Positions 1 to 8,423 of a DNA stretch of 64,000 nt are shown here, piece after piece. The translations under genes and the position numbers were made by a program. The notes under the pieces were generated by a model, which was given only the letters and a program-made list of their open reading frames with translations, did not search any database and was not told where the DNA came from. Source of the DNA: Spirosoma endbachense (GTDB taxonomy: Bacteria > Bacteroidota > Bacteroidia > Cytophagales > Spirosomataceae). How positions within the stretch are numbered: the stretch's first letter is position 1; each line of letters begins with the position of its first letter. Location of the stretch: assembly GCF_010233585.1 (NCBI RefSeq), contig NZ_CP045997.1, positions 9,879,793 to 9,943,792 on the forward strand, written 5' to 3'.

Positions 1-1788
1 ATGCCGAACTACCCGAAAGACACAGAAGGGAAAATCAAAGTAGGGATTGTAACAGAATACCAGTCGAATAACCGATTGCTGGGTGAGTCGGTGAGTTTAG
101 CATCCGGTGGAGCTCGCTGGGCCTGGAATCTGCGCGGTTCGCTACGGGCCGCCACGAATTACCAGAATAAAATCGACGGGCGCGTCTATAACACAGGGTT
201 TTCGGAAAAAACGCTGACGGCAATGCTGGGTTATTCGGGACAACGCGGTTACTCGCGCTTCGGGGCCTCGCTCTACGACAATTTGCAGGGCATTCCAGAT
301 GGAAGCCGGGATTCGCTGACACGTCAATTTACGAAGCAGGTCGACGAATCGGGCCTGGACGATATTCAAAACCGGCCCATTGTGCCCGCCAGCGATCTGT
401 TACCGTATAAGCTTGGCCCGCTGCATCAGCGTATTCAACACTATCGTCTCCACACCAACAATCACTACCAGATCGGTAACGGTGAAATCGATGTATTGCT
501 CGCATTCCAGCAAAACGTACGCCGGGAATACAACCACCCTACGCAACCTGATCAGCCAGGGCTATACGTACGTCTGAACACGCTCAACTATGGTGTTCGC
601 TACAACCTCCCTACCCTGTCGAATATTTCGACTACAGTGGGGGTAAACGGTATGTATCAGAGCAACAAAAATAAGAATGGTACAAACTTCCCGATTCCAG
701 ACTACACGCTCTTCGATGTCGGCACGTTCGTTTTTCTGAAGTGGCAGGTCGACAAACTGACATTAAGCGGGGGAGCCCGTTACGACCAGCGCCAGCTGCG
801 TGGCGATGATTTTTACGTTCGTGCCAATGTTCGGGATGGCTTCGATGAGCATGTTACCCTCCCCGATACAGCCGGAGCAACCTTACAATTCCCTCGTCTG
901 CATCAGTCCTTTACCGGCATTTCAATGAGCGTGGGCCTTACCTATGAGTTCTCCGACAAACTGGCTCTAAAAGCCAATATTGCACGGGGTTATCGCGCAC
1001 CCAGCATTACCGAAATTGCGTCGAACGGGCTCGATCCCGGTGCCCACATCGTGTATATGGGAAACCGAAATTTCAAACCCGAATTCAGCTTACAGGAAGA
1101 TATCGGCCTGACACTCACACTTCCCGACATGAATCTGGGGGTCAGCGTGTTCAATAACTACATTCAGAACTACATATCGCTGGCGCAGTTAGTTGATGCA
1201 CAAGGCAATCCGGTGGTCATTGTGCCGGGAAACAAAACGTTTCAATATCAGCAGGCATCGGCACAGCTTTATGGTTTCGAAACCCAGTTCAGTATTCACC
1301 CAACCGGCTGGCGGGGCTTCAGTTTCGACAATAGTATAGCTGTTGTCTATGGTTTCAATCGCGGGAGCCGCTTCGCAGAAACGGGCGTACATGGTGAATA
1401 TTTACCTTTTATTCCTCCCCTGCGCATCTCGACGGGTGTTAGTAAGCTCATTCCGACGAAAAGCCAGTGGCTCACGGAACTGACCGTTAAAGCCGATGTC
1501 GATCACAATGCCCGCCAGGATCGGTATCTGGGCCTGAACAATACCGAAACAGCCACAGCAGCCTATACGCTCGTCAATGCCGGAATCGATGGCGCGATTC
1601 ATATTGGCCAGAACCGACCTGCGCTACGCCTTTTGTTCCAGGTCAATAATTTGTTCGATGTAGCTTATCAGTCCAATCTGAGCCGATTGAAGTATTTCGA
1701 ATACTTTACGCATTCGCCCAATGGGCATCTGGGCATATACGGCATGGGCCGAAACATGTGCGTGAAACTAACGATTCCGTTTAATTGA
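1..1788 (+). CDS. TonB-dependent receptor, C-terminal beta-barrel part (5' end outside window)
   Basis: This is the barrel portion of an outer-membrane TonB-dependent receptor, which would import a siderophore, vitamin or glycan. It shows alternating aromatic and polar strands, the segment ANIARGYRAPSITEIAS followed by GNRNFKPEFS, and a C-terminal LFQVNNLFDVAYQSNLSR strand, all typical of late TonB-receptor barrels. There is no signal peptide, TonB box or plug domain, so the Met at base 1 is probably internal and the true start lies to the left. The ligand cannot be told. The stop is followed by a large palindromic repeat. Confidence 0.85.
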   Translation: MPNYPKDTEGKIKVGIVTEYQSNNRLLGESVSLASGGARWAWNLRGSLRAATNYQNKIDGRVYNTGFSEKTLTAMLGYSGQRGYSRFGASLYDNLQGIPDGSRDSLTRQFTKQVDESGLDDIQNRPIVPASDLLPYKLGPLHQRIQHYRLHTNNHYQIGNGEIDVLLAFQQNVRREYNHPTQPDQPGLYVRLNTLNYGVRYNLPTLSNISTTVGVNGMYQSNKNKNGTNFPIPDYTLFDVGTFVFLKWQVDKLTLSGGARYDQRQLRGDDFYVRANVRDGFDEHVTLPDTAGATLQFPRLHQSFTGISMSVGLTYEFSDKLALKANIARGYRAPSITEIASNGLDPGAHIVYMGNRNFKPEFSLQEDIGLTLTLPDMNLGVSVFNNYIQNYISLAQLVDAQGNPVVIVPGNKTFQYQQASAQLYGFETQFSIHPTGWRGFSFDNSIAVVYGFNRGSRFAETGVHGEYLPFIPPLRISTGVSKLIPTKSQWLTELTVKADVDHNARQDRYLGLNNTETATAAYTLVNAGIDGAIHIGQNRPALRLLFQVNNLFDVAYQSNLSRLKYFEYFTHSPNGHLGIYGMGRNMCVKLTIPFN

Positions 1789-1807
1789 ATGAGCCAGGTA
1801 ACTTAGC

Positions 1808-1942
1808 TGTCCTGCTGCTGAAAGTAGGGTTTTCGCTCAGAGGTGTGCAACGGTTTCTAATCGCACTCTTGCTAACCGTGGCACACCTTTGAGCGAAAAT
1901 CCTAGAAAGAAAATAGACACTGTTTTCATCGTCAGCAGGACA
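1808..1942. repeat. Dispersed palindrome, copy 1 (with nested outer arms)
   Basis: The inner arms at 1826-1855 and 1874-1903 pair over 30 positions (27 Watson-Crick, two G-T) around an 18-nt loop. The core nearest the loop is gtgcaacggtt / aaccgtggcac. A second, separate pair of 10-nt arms, tgtcctgctg at 1808-1817 and cagcaggaca at 1933-1942, encloses it. The element sits between the convergent TonB-receptor and YdeI-like genes, where it could end both transcripts, although no T-run follows. Three more copies of the core occur in this window. Confidence 0.85.
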
Positions 1943-1947
1943 ACTAA

Positions 1948-2469
1948 TTACTGCTGATTTTTAAAGTATCGGATCATCTCGCCGTATCCCATTCCCATCG
2001 ACAATCCCCGTAAGGCTTTGGTAATGCGATTGGCTTTGGTTTCGGTGGTTTTGGCGTCTTCGATCCATTTGCTGAAGTAGTTCTGGTGACCTTTGGGCAA
2101 CGTTTCAAAAAATTTCAGCGCATCAGGATCATCCTGCAAACACTCCAGGAAGTCGGCAGATAAGGGTAACGGCGAATCATCCACATCGATCGTGACCCGC
2201 ACCGATGCACCTTCTTCTTTCCGAATACTACGGCGCATGGTTGCGTTAACAGGCATAATAAACGCCCCTTCCGAACCGCCCGATCGTCCCATCGGGATCA
2301 GGGCTACCTGTTTAATTTCCAGATTATCCAGCGTTCCTTTAACCCGAAAAGATGTTTTCTGTCCGGGTTTCAGCACATCCGTCACATCAATCGGTAGTTC
2401 GATGTATGTCCAGCCGGTCTTTTCGCCTTTTTTGTCAAACTTCTGAAGAATGGTAGTAAACGTGGGCAT
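1948..2469 (-). CDS. YdeI/OmpD-associated family protein with DUF1905 domain
   Basis: A 173-residue cytoplasmic protein. The N-terminal ~95 residues match the DUF1905 small beta domain (WTYIELPIDVTDVLKPG, then FRVKGTLDN and ALIPMGRSG). The C-terminal ~70 residues resemble the YdeI/OmpD-associated helical domain (FETLPKGHQNYFSKWIEDAKTTETKANRI). The biochemical role of this family is not settled; it has been linked to bacteriocin or peptide resistance in other bacteria. It lies 17 nt downstream of the WYL regulator on the same strand, so the two probably share a transcript. Confidence 0.85.
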   Translation of the reverse strand: MPTFTTILQKFDKKGEKTGWTYIELPIDVTDVLKPGQKTSFRVKGTLDNLEIKQVALIPMGRSGGSEGAFIMPVNATMRRSIRKEEGASVRVTIDVDDSPLPLSADFLECLQDDPDALKFFETLPKGHQNYFSKWIEDAKTTETKANRITKALRGLSMGMGYGEMIRYFKNQQ

Positions 2470-2486
2470 AGTGAGTTATTGATAAG

Positions 2487-3509
2487 TCAATACCGCGCCA
2501 GTGTAGCCATTAGCGACTCTTTTATATCCTGAGCTAAACTGGCAGGCTGTATTACGGTCAGGTGTTCGCCATAACTGCGCAGATGCATCAGCAAATCGCG
2601 GTTGGGCGCAAGTCGCAGCCGGACAACACATTCTTCGTCCGTGTCGCGGATAACCTCCTGCGTCTGATGAATCGGCTTCGCCGTTACATAGCGACCAAAC
2701 AGGGGAGAAAACGACAATAAAATCTCTTCGACCGGCCCGCTGCTATCCGTAATGCCATAAATATGCTCAAACAATTCACTGACATTCGTTAACACATCGG
2801 GTGGAACGGCGCAGGGATCATCCGTAATTTCCAGATCACTCATTCGGTCAAGTGCGAAGGTTCGCTCTTTGCCCGAAGGTTCGTCATAGCCAATCACGTA
2901 CCAGCTATCGGCCACTTCGCGCAGTAAGATAGGATGCAACGTTCGTAGTTTTGGTACCTCAGCCAACGGATCGGACATAGTGACTGCCGTTTCGTGTTTC
3001 AGATAGCGAAAGGTAATCTGCCGGTTCTGGTTAATGGCCCGAATCAGAACCGGTACGTAATGGCGATTCCCGCCCAGCACACGCTCTTCTACATACACGA
3101 CGCGTCGCGTCAGACCTTCGGTTTTTACCTCCCGAATAATATCCAGACTTTGCCGCACTTTCTGCAGGGCGTTGGCCAACTCACCCGCTACCGACGCCCC
3201 TTGTGTGGCTGTCAGCACTTCACGGGCGTAATCGAGGGCTTCCATGTCGTCGGGTGAGAGCATCAGCCGGAGCAATCGAAACTGCGGATCGGTGTAGTAA
3301 TAGCCGTTGCGCCGTTTGTCGTAGGCAATGGGCGCGTCATGGTCTTCGCGCAATCGCTGAATGTCTTTTTCCAGGGATGAAATGGAGCGAATCCCGCACT
3401 TGTCGCGGCAGAGGTCAAACAGTTTCTGTTTGGAAAACTGGCGGGGATATCGGCTAATGATTTCGTCGATGAGTCGGTAACGTTGAAAGGCTGATCGGGT
3501 AATAGGCAT
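2487..3509 (-). CDS. WYL-domain transcriptional regulator
   Basis: A 340-residue DNA-binding regulator. Residues ~1-70 form a winged helix-turn-helix with the sequence ISSLEKDIQRLRED. Residues ~150-240 carry the WYL ligand-sensing domain, seen as RTLHPILLREVADSWYVIGYD followed by RTFALDRM. The C-terminus is a WCX-like extension. WYL regulators often sense nucleic acids or nucleotides and control stress, defence or repair genes. It is probably co-transcribed with the DUF1905 gene below it and diverges from the PARP island to its right, which makes it a candidate controller of either side; that link is inference. Confidence 0.9.
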   Translation of the reverse strand: MPITRSAFQRYRLIDEIISRYPRQFSKQKLFDLCRDKCGIRSISSLEKDIQRLREDHDAPIAYDKRRNGYYYTDPQFRLLRLMLSPDDMEALDYAREVLTATQGASVAGELANALQKVRQSLDIIREVKTEGLTRRVVYVEERVLGGNRHYVPVLIRAINQNRQITFRYLKHETAVTMSDPLAEVPKLRTLHPILLREVADSWYVIGYDEPSGKERTFALDRMSDLEITDDPCAVPPDVLTNVSELFEHIYGITDSSGPVEEILLSFSPLFGRYVTAKPIHQTQEVIRDTDEECVVRLRLAPNRDLLMHLRSYGEHLTVIQPASLAQDIKESLMATLARY

Positions 3510-3609
3510 ACGAATGACGAATGAGTTAAATCATCTGGAAAAATCTGCTCCGTTTGTCAGGACTAAATCCAGACAGACTGTCGGGGTACAAAGCCCGGCA
3601 CAAAAAAGA

Positions 3610-3672
3610 GAAAAATATTTTCACAAAAAAAGAAGGGCGTAAAAAGATTACGTTTTACCCGATAGAACTTTG
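3610..3672 (+). promoter_or_regulatory. Shared promoter/operator module, copy A
   Basis: Three elements in order: gaaaaatatttt (3610-3621), a perfect dyad CGTAA-N5-TTACG (3638-3652) and AACTTTG (3666-3672), which resembles the Bacteroidota -7 box. The start codon of the next gene lies 29 nt further on. The same elements with almost the same spacings precede the paralogous gene about 3.8 kb downstream. The dyad falls where a regulator would touch the -33 region. Confidence 0.6.
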
Positions 3673-3700
3673 TTCTGTGAATTTTTAAACAACCATACTA

Positions 3701-4177
3701 ATGAACACTTTCTTTCGCTCCAATCAGAATCGCGCTGCCAGCTCAGCACCATCTCTTTTTCCACCATTCAACACCGCTGCTCAATGGACAGCGGCAGCCG
3801 TTACGCCCCGCCCATCGAAACGGGCTACGTTGTCGGCAGGGCAGTTACTCGACATCGAACTGGGCCTGTTTCTGTTATCGCAACTCCTGCCCACGGCCCC
3901 TCCCGACGCTCTGCCGGGTTTACTGACCGACACCGATTCGTCGTTTCTGGAGCGGCCAACCTGGACTCCCAAGCAACTCAAATTACTGAACCGGGGCCGG
4001 GTTGTGCTGAGCCATATTCAGCAACGCAATGTATGGACAGCTTTGCTGGATGCCTACACCACCATCCCCGACCGGTTACAAGCCTATGACATCAGTACCG
4101 ATCGCAGCCGATTCTGCGAAAAGACGGTTGGCTTTTTCCGTAATCGCATTATTACGCTGAAGCAGATTGTGAGCTAA
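3701..4177 (+). CDS. Protein of unknown function, paralogue A of the gene at 7518
   Basis: I do not recognise a named family. The 158-residue protein has a variable Ser/Pro/Ala-rich N-terminus of ~40 residues and then a mostly helical core: LLDIELGLFLLSQLLP, then RPTWTPKQLKLLNRGRVVL, then a VWTALLDAYTTIPDRL segment. The core aligns with the protein encoded at 7518-7979 (shared ELGL.L...LLP.AP, W.P.Q, RV.L, VW...LD.Y.T). There is no signal peptide or clear membrane span, so it is probably cytoplasmic. It sits just upstream of the PARP gene on the same strand and has its own promoter module. Confidence 0.75.
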   Translation: MNTFFRSNQNRAASSAPSLFPPFNTAAQWTAAAVTPRPSKRATLSAGQLLDIELGLFLLSQLLPTAPPDALPGLLTDTDSSFLERPTWTPKQLKLLNRGRVVLSHIQQRNVWTALLDAYTTIPDRLQAYDISTDRSRFCEKTVGFFRNRIITLKQIVS

Positions 4178-4277
4178 CCACTAACCGACGGTTCTCTTTT
4201 TTACCACTTGCATTGCCGTTTTTACGCGATGACAGGCCTGTTATTGCCCAATTCCCTGCCTTCAATTCCCTTTCTCT

Positions 4278-5624
4278 ATGCTCACGAACCTGCTCCAGCG
4301 TGTCCAGAATTACTTCGATCCATCACTATCTCTAAAAAAATTACAACCTACAACCGCTTGTCCAACACCCCAACCCACACCCACACAGCTGCCTCTACCG
4401 ACTAAACCATTACGCACGCTGAAATTGATTATGGTAACGGCAGAAAACAACAACAAATACTATGAAATGCACGAGCAGGAAAATGATACGTTTACCGTTC
4501 ACTATGGGCGGGTAGGCGGCACAAAAAGTGTCGCAACCTATCCTATAGCGCAATGGAATAAAAAGTTTCGCGAGAAAGTAGCGAAAGGCTACGTCGATCA
4601 GACTCATCTCTATGCCGATACGACGGTAACCTCAGATGCCAGTTCCATTGCAGACCCTTCGGTACGTGGCCTGATGAGTCGGCTGATGGACTTCGCAAAT
4701 CAGTCAATTTACCAGAACTACGTCGTTACAGCCCAACAGGTAACGCGTAAACAAGTCGAAACGGCCCAGCAACTGCTCGATGAGCTAGCCAAACTGGTAT
4801 CGCTGGGCGTAGACATATCGGCCTACAACAGCAAACTGCTCGATCTCTTTAAAGTCATTCCCCGAAAAATGGGGAAAGTCGGTCAGCATCTGGTTGCTCA
4901 GGTCCCTCAAACGGCAGATGAGTTACAGACATTGCATACCCAGTTAGCCAGCGAGCAGGATACCCTCGACGTTATGCGTGGACAGGTCGAACTGGCCCAG
5001 TCGAAAACGGATAGTAATCTACCTCCGCCGGGCCTGCTGGAAACAATGAACCTTAGGGTCGAACCGGTCACCGACCAACGCGTGCTCAATCTCATTAAGC
5101 AGATGATGGGACCGGATGTCGATAAGTTCGACGCGGCCTTCAGTGTTCAGCAGGCGGCAACTCAGGCAGCTTTCGACGCTCATATAAAACAGGCCAGAAA
5201 ATCCAAAACGCAGCTTCTGTGGCATGGCAGTCGCAGCGAAAACTGGATGTCTATTCTAAAAACAGGCCTTGTGCTGCGTCCGGCCAATGCGGTCATTAAC
5301 GGCAAAATGTTTGGATACGGCATCTATTTCGCCGATCAGTTCAGCAAATCGCTGAACTATACCTCACTGCATGGCTCGGTCTGGGCCAATGGGAAGCAGA
5401 AAGAAGGGTATCTGGGCATCTATGAGGTACATGTGGGCGAACAAATGGTGGTAAGCCAGCACGAAGCCCGGTATCAACAGCTTGACAGCGATGCCCTTAA
5501 ACGCATTAATCCTGCTTACGATTCGGTCTTTGCTCAACGTGGGGTCAGCCTATTGAAAAACGAATTCATTGTTTACAACCAGGCTCAATGCACGGTTCGG
5601 TACATGGTTAAAATTAAGATCTGA
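4278..5624 (+). CDS. Bacterial poly(ADP-ribose) polymerase-like protein (WGR + PARP catalytic domains)
   Basis: A 448-residue PARP homologue. After a Pro/Thr-rich ~45-residue leader comes a WGR domain (residues ~46-115, with FTVHYGRVGG), a helical PARP regulatory domain (~125-240) and a catalytic domain (~255-448). The ART triad of the PARP1 type is visible as His316 in LLWHGS, Tyr350 in FGYGIYFAD and Glu429 in LLKNEFIVYN. It should use NAD+ to transfer ADP-ribose, and WGR domains usually bind DNA or RNA ends. Such full-architecture PARPs are sporadic in bacteria. There is no zinc finger, BRCT or macrodomain here. The next small gene starts 1 nt after its stop codon. Confidence 0.95.
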   Translation: MLTNLLQRVQNYFDPSLSLKKLQPTTACPTPQPTPTQLPLPTKPLRTLKLIMVTAENNNKYYEMHEQENDTFTVHYGRVGGTKSVATYPIAQWNKKFREKVAKGYVDQTHLYADTTVTSDASSIADPSVRGLMSRLMDFANQSIYQNYVVTAQQVTRKQVETAQQLLDELAKLVSLGVDISAYNSKLLDLFKVIPRKMGKVGQHLVAQVPQTADELQTLHTQLASEQDTLDVMRGQVELAQSKTDSNLPPPGLLETMNLRVEPVTDQRVLNLIKQMMGPDVDKFDAAFSVQQAATQAAFDAHIKQARKSKTQLLWHGSRSENWMSILKTGLVLRPANAVINGKMFGYGIYFADQFSKSLNYTSLHGSVWANGKQKEGYLGIYEVHVGEQMVVSQHEARYQQLDSDALKRINPAYDSVFAQRGVSLLKNEFIVYNQAQCTVRYMVKIKI

Positions 5625-5625
5625 C

Positions 5626-5874
5626 ATGAACGCATCACTGAAGCAAATAACACCCTCTGTTGTCTGTCTGGCAGCCACTACCCTGATCCTGGCCGAAGGG
5701 GCAACCAGTTCGCTTATTGTAAAGCAATTCCTGCGCAATCGGGGCTATCGGGCCTATCAGTCGGAGATATCGAACTGGTTGTTTACAGTAGCCTTGCAGG
5801 AAGGATGGGCCATCAACGACAACGGTATGTTCCGGGTCTACTACTTTCCCACGCTCAAAACATTACCCCAATAA
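5626..5874 (+). CDS. Small protein of unknown function, translationally coupled to the PARP gene
   Basis: An 82-residue protein beginning MNASLKQITPSVVCLAA. I do not recognise the family. Residues ~28-75 look like a compact helix-helix-strand unit (SLIVKQFLRNRGYRAYQ, then ISNWLFTVALQEGWA, then FRVYYFP), which could be a small winged-helix-like fold. The ATG lies one base after the PARP stop codon, so it is very likely co-translated with PARP. That makes it a candidate partner, substrate or regulator of the enzyme; this is inference from position only. Confidence 0.65.
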   Translation: MNASLKQITPSVVCLAATTLILAEGATSSLIVKQFLRNRGYRAYQSEISNWLFTVALQEGWAINDNGMFRVYYFPTLKTLPQ

Positions 5875-5976
5875 CACGAAGCATGGCCTGAAATTCTGGT
5901 CGTCAAGCGTAAACGTTCCGCTTCTTTTTGTCCGCTTTTTTACGTGTGCTGTCTCAACATTAAACAATTTGTACGC

Positions 5977-7233
5977 ATGACGCCCATACAGCCCGTATCG
6001 TTTGATGCCCCGCTTGAGCACTATCAGAATCAGGCCGAGGAGCTCCTTAAGGCCCAAAAATTGGGTGACAATCAACAATTTCAACAAATCCAGAACCACC
6101 AGCTGACCTTTCGAAACTGGCCGGAAGATGACTTTCACGAAACCGGATTCAGTCTGGTCGACGCTCAGCAGATCATTGCCCATGTGTACGGATTCGAGAA
6201 CTGGAAAGAGCTGGCTAATTATGTCGACCAGGTAACACAGGCGCATTCGGCGGTCTGGCAGTTTGAATCGGCCATTGAAGCAATGATAATCGGTGATGCA
6301 ACCACACTTTCGTCGCTGCTACAGAACAATCCAGAGTTGGTTCATATGCGTTCGATGCGTGTGCACCACGCTATGCTTCTCCACTATGTCGGGGCCAACG
6401 GTGTTGAGAACTACCGTCAGAAATCGCCGATGAACGCCGTTGCCATCACTGAATTAGTACTCAGATCGGGCGCCGACGTCGACGCTCTGGCCGACACCTA
6501 CGGCAAAGGGACAACTTTGGGGCTGGTAGCGACAAGCCTTCATCCCTTCAGGGCTGGTGTTCAAATTCCGCTGATCAAAAGCTTACTAACTCATGGCGCA
6601 TCGATGGTTGGTTTGGCTGATGGATGGTCACCGCTGATGGCGGCTTTGGCGAATGGCTATCCGGAAGCCGCTGAAACGCTGGCTACGCATGGCGCCCCAA
6701 TTGACAGTGTCGTGGCCGCAGCCGGATTGGGACGACTTGATCTCGTTCAGGGATTTTTCAATGAAACGGGTACAGCAAACACGCTGGCTACACCGCTTCA
6801 GGAAATGCCTCAAGAGCTGGAAGCACAACTGGAAAGTGCTTTTTTCTATGCCTGCACCTATGGGCATATCGACGTGGCCGAGTTCCTGTTAAACCGTGGA
6901 GTTGATCCAAACGCCCAGAACAGGGACGGTCAAAGCAGTTTACACTGCGCTGTACTGGGTGGACAGCCTGGCATGGTCAAATGGCTTCTGGAACACAACG
7001 CACCCCTTGAAGTCAGAAACCTATTCGGTGGAACGGTGCTGGGTCAGGCGCTCTGGTGCGTCAGCTACGGCAATCCAGCGATAGATTATGTACCGATTAT
7101 TGAGACATTGCTCGATGCCGGTGCCACGATTGAACCAGGAGTCATTACCTGGTTGAAGCAGCAGCCTGGACTCGCTGCTCAGACAATGATACGTATTGAA
7201 GAAATGCTCCGGCGGTACGGAGCGCAAGCCTAA
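5977..7233 (+). CDS. Ankyrin-repeat protein
   Basis: About 418 residues from the ATG at 5977; a GTG 33 bases upstream is also possible but lies in the likely promoter region. The N-terminal ~85 residues are a helical extension with GFSLVDAQQIIAHVYGFENWKELANYV, seen in many bacterial ankyrin proteins. The rest is ankyrin repeats, best seen at AFFYACTYGHIDVAEFLLNR and SLHCAVLGGQPGMVKWLLEH. These form a protein-binding surface. There is no signal peptide. It follows the PARP gene on the same strand after ~100 nt, so it may be part of the same functional unit. Confidence 0.9.
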   Translation: MTPIQPVSFDAPLEHYQNQAEELLKAQKLGDNQQFQQIQNHQLTFRNWPEDDFHETGFSLVDAQQIIAHVYGFENWKELANYVDQVTQAHSAVWQFESAIEAMIIGDATTLSSLLQNNPELVHMRSMRVHHAMLLHYVGANGVENYRQKSPMNAVAITELVLRSGADVDALADTYGKGTTLGLVATSLHPFRAGVQIPLIKSLLTHGASMVGLADGWSPLMAALANGYPEAAETLATHGAPIDSVVAAAGLGRLDLVQGFFNETGTANTLATPLQEMPQELEAQLESAFFYACTYGHIDVAEFLLNRGVDPNAQNRDGQSSLHCAVLGGQPGMVKWLLEHNAPLEVRNLFGGTVLGQALWCVSYGNPAIDYVPIIETLLDAGATIEPGVITWLKQQPGLAAQTMIRIEEMLRRYGAQA

Positions 7234-7415
7234 TGATTTGCTGGACACTACGCATGCATATCGGACTACTACTGTGGGGGCTAACGATGAGTCGCCACCT
7301 CTATTGGCATTACCTGACAGTTTGTGGAGCAGTGGTTTGCCAGTCCAGCCTGCTCTGCTGGGCCTATCAGCCGAGACTACGGTCTATCGCTCAAAAGCTT
7401 GCGAGATCCTGGTAA
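7233..7415 (+). CDS. Possible small hydrophobic protein overlapping the ankyrin stop codon
   Basis: A 60-codon frame whose ATG overlaps the ankyrin stop as TAATG, a classic coupling arrangement. The product is hydrophobic in the middle (MHIGLLLWGLTM, then YLTVCGAVVCQSSLLCWAY) with a basic tail, so it could be a small membrane protein. It matches nothing I know and is short, so it may be chance. Confidence 0.25.
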   Translation: MICWTLRMHIGLLLWGLTMSRHLYWHYLTVCGAVVCQSSLLCWAYQPRLRSIAQKLARSW

Positions 7416-7424
7416 GATTGGGGC

Positions 7425-7488
7425 GAAAAATATTTTTTGCACTAGTTACACAACGTAAGAAATTTACGTTCTTCTAGTTGCAACTTTG
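7425..7488 (+). promoter_or_regulatory. Shared promoter/operator module, copy B
   Basis: It contains gaaaaatatttt (7425-7436), the dyad CGTAA-N5-TTACG (7454-7468) and AACTTTG (7482-7488). Distances between the first base of each element are 29 and 28, against 28 and 28 in copy A upstream of the paralogue. The -7-like AACTTTG ends 30 nt before the ATG at 7518, matching 29 nt in copy A. This supports 7518 as the start rather than the ATG at 7491, which lies only 3 nt after the box. Confidence 0.6.
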
Positions 7489-7517
7489 ACATGAACAACG
7501 AACAACAAGATCAACTA

Positions 7518-7979
7518 ATGAACGCGCAATTAACCTCCTATCCCACCACAGCCCGCCCGGCCCTGTCCAGCCTTTTGCGCTGGCAGGAGCCGCTGGCGAC
7601 TCGGTTACGCTATCGCCATGCGCTGCCTGGCATGGTAGCCAACCGGCTGCTCAATGTCGAACTGGGCCTGTACCTGATGGCCGAATTGCTGCCCCTGGCT
7701 CCGGCGGTATCCCTCCCCGACCTGCTCAACGGTCAGGGTCCGGCCTATCGTCAGCGCACCATCTGGTCGCCCCGGCAACACCGCACCCTGAGTCAGGCTC
7801 GGGTATTGCTGGCTCCCTACCGCGACAGGGCGGTCTGGTTTAAAGCCCTGGACAAATACGCTACTTTATCGCCGGAATTACGGATTTACTCCCTGAAAGG
7901 CGGTGGTGGCTGGAATCCCGACGTTAGTAGTTACGTCATGCGCGAACGCCTGAGCCTGTTTCAGGATGCGCTGGCCTAG
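7518..7979 (+). CDS. Protein of unknown function, paralogue B of the gene at 3701
   Basis: 153 residues from the ATG at 7518; an in-frame ATG at 7491 would add nine residues. The later start is preferred because ctaATGAAC and the promoter spacing match paralogue A. The core has LLNVELGLYLMAELLPLAP, then IWSPRQHRTLSQARVLL, then VWFKALDKYATLSPELRIY. It looks soluble and helical and has no known motif or catalytic signature. With its paralogue it brackets the PARP and ankyrin genes, and both appear to be under the same regulator. Function unknown. Confidence 0.75.
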   Translation: MNAQLTSYPTTARPALSSLLRWQEPLATRLRYRHALPGMVANRLLNVELGLYLMAELLPLAPAVSLPDLLNGQGPAYRQRTIWSPRQHRTLSQARVLLAPYRDRAVWFKALDKYATLSPELRIYSLKGGGGWNPDVSSYVMRERLSLFQDALA

Positions 7980-8041
7980 GAAATCGCAATCGCGGGAATG
8001 ATTTTACCCAAATTTACGAATCGAACGAATCGCCTTTTATC

Positions 8042-8392
8042 ATGAAGTTTCTATCTCTTGAGCCCTTCATTCCATCAGGGAATAATTTTGAAGGCACTAA
8101 GCAATTTTTTCAGGAATTAGGGTTCACCATCAATTGGGATGCTGGTGACTATGTGGGCTTTGACCGAGACGGATGCAAATTCATTTTACAGAAATTTGAC
8201 AACGTCGAGTTTGCGCAAAATCTCATGGTGAATGTACGGATCAGCAACGCCGACGAATTCTGGCGGGAGGTAACGGAGAAAAAACTCCCTGAAACGTTTG
8301 GCATTCGGATCGGCAAACCAATCAACCAGCCTTATGGCCGGGAAGTGAACATAATTGATCTGGCCGGTGTCTGCTGGCATTTTGTTGAATAG
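8042..8392 (+). CDS. VOC (glyoxalase/bleomycin-resistance) family protein
   Basis: A 116-residue single-domain protein with the VOC beta-alpha-beta layout: an opening FLSLEPFIPSG strand, a helix FEGTKQFFQELGF, strands YVGFDRDGCKFILQK, and a closing REVNIIDLAGVCWHFVE. Members are small metal-dependent lyases, dioxygenases or drug-binding resistance proteins. The usual metal ligands are not obvious here, so a binding role is as likely as catalysis. It stands alone between the unknown paralogue and a palindromic repeat. Confidence 0.8.
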   Translation: MKFLSLEPFIPSGNNFEGTKQFFQELGFTINWDAGDYVGFDRDGCKFILQKFDNVEFAQNLMVNVRISNADEFWREVTEKKLPETFGIRIGKPINQPYGREVNIIDLAGVCWHFVE

Positions 8393-8423
8393 CCATGTTA
8401 TTTTTTTCTGTGCTCAATAGCAG

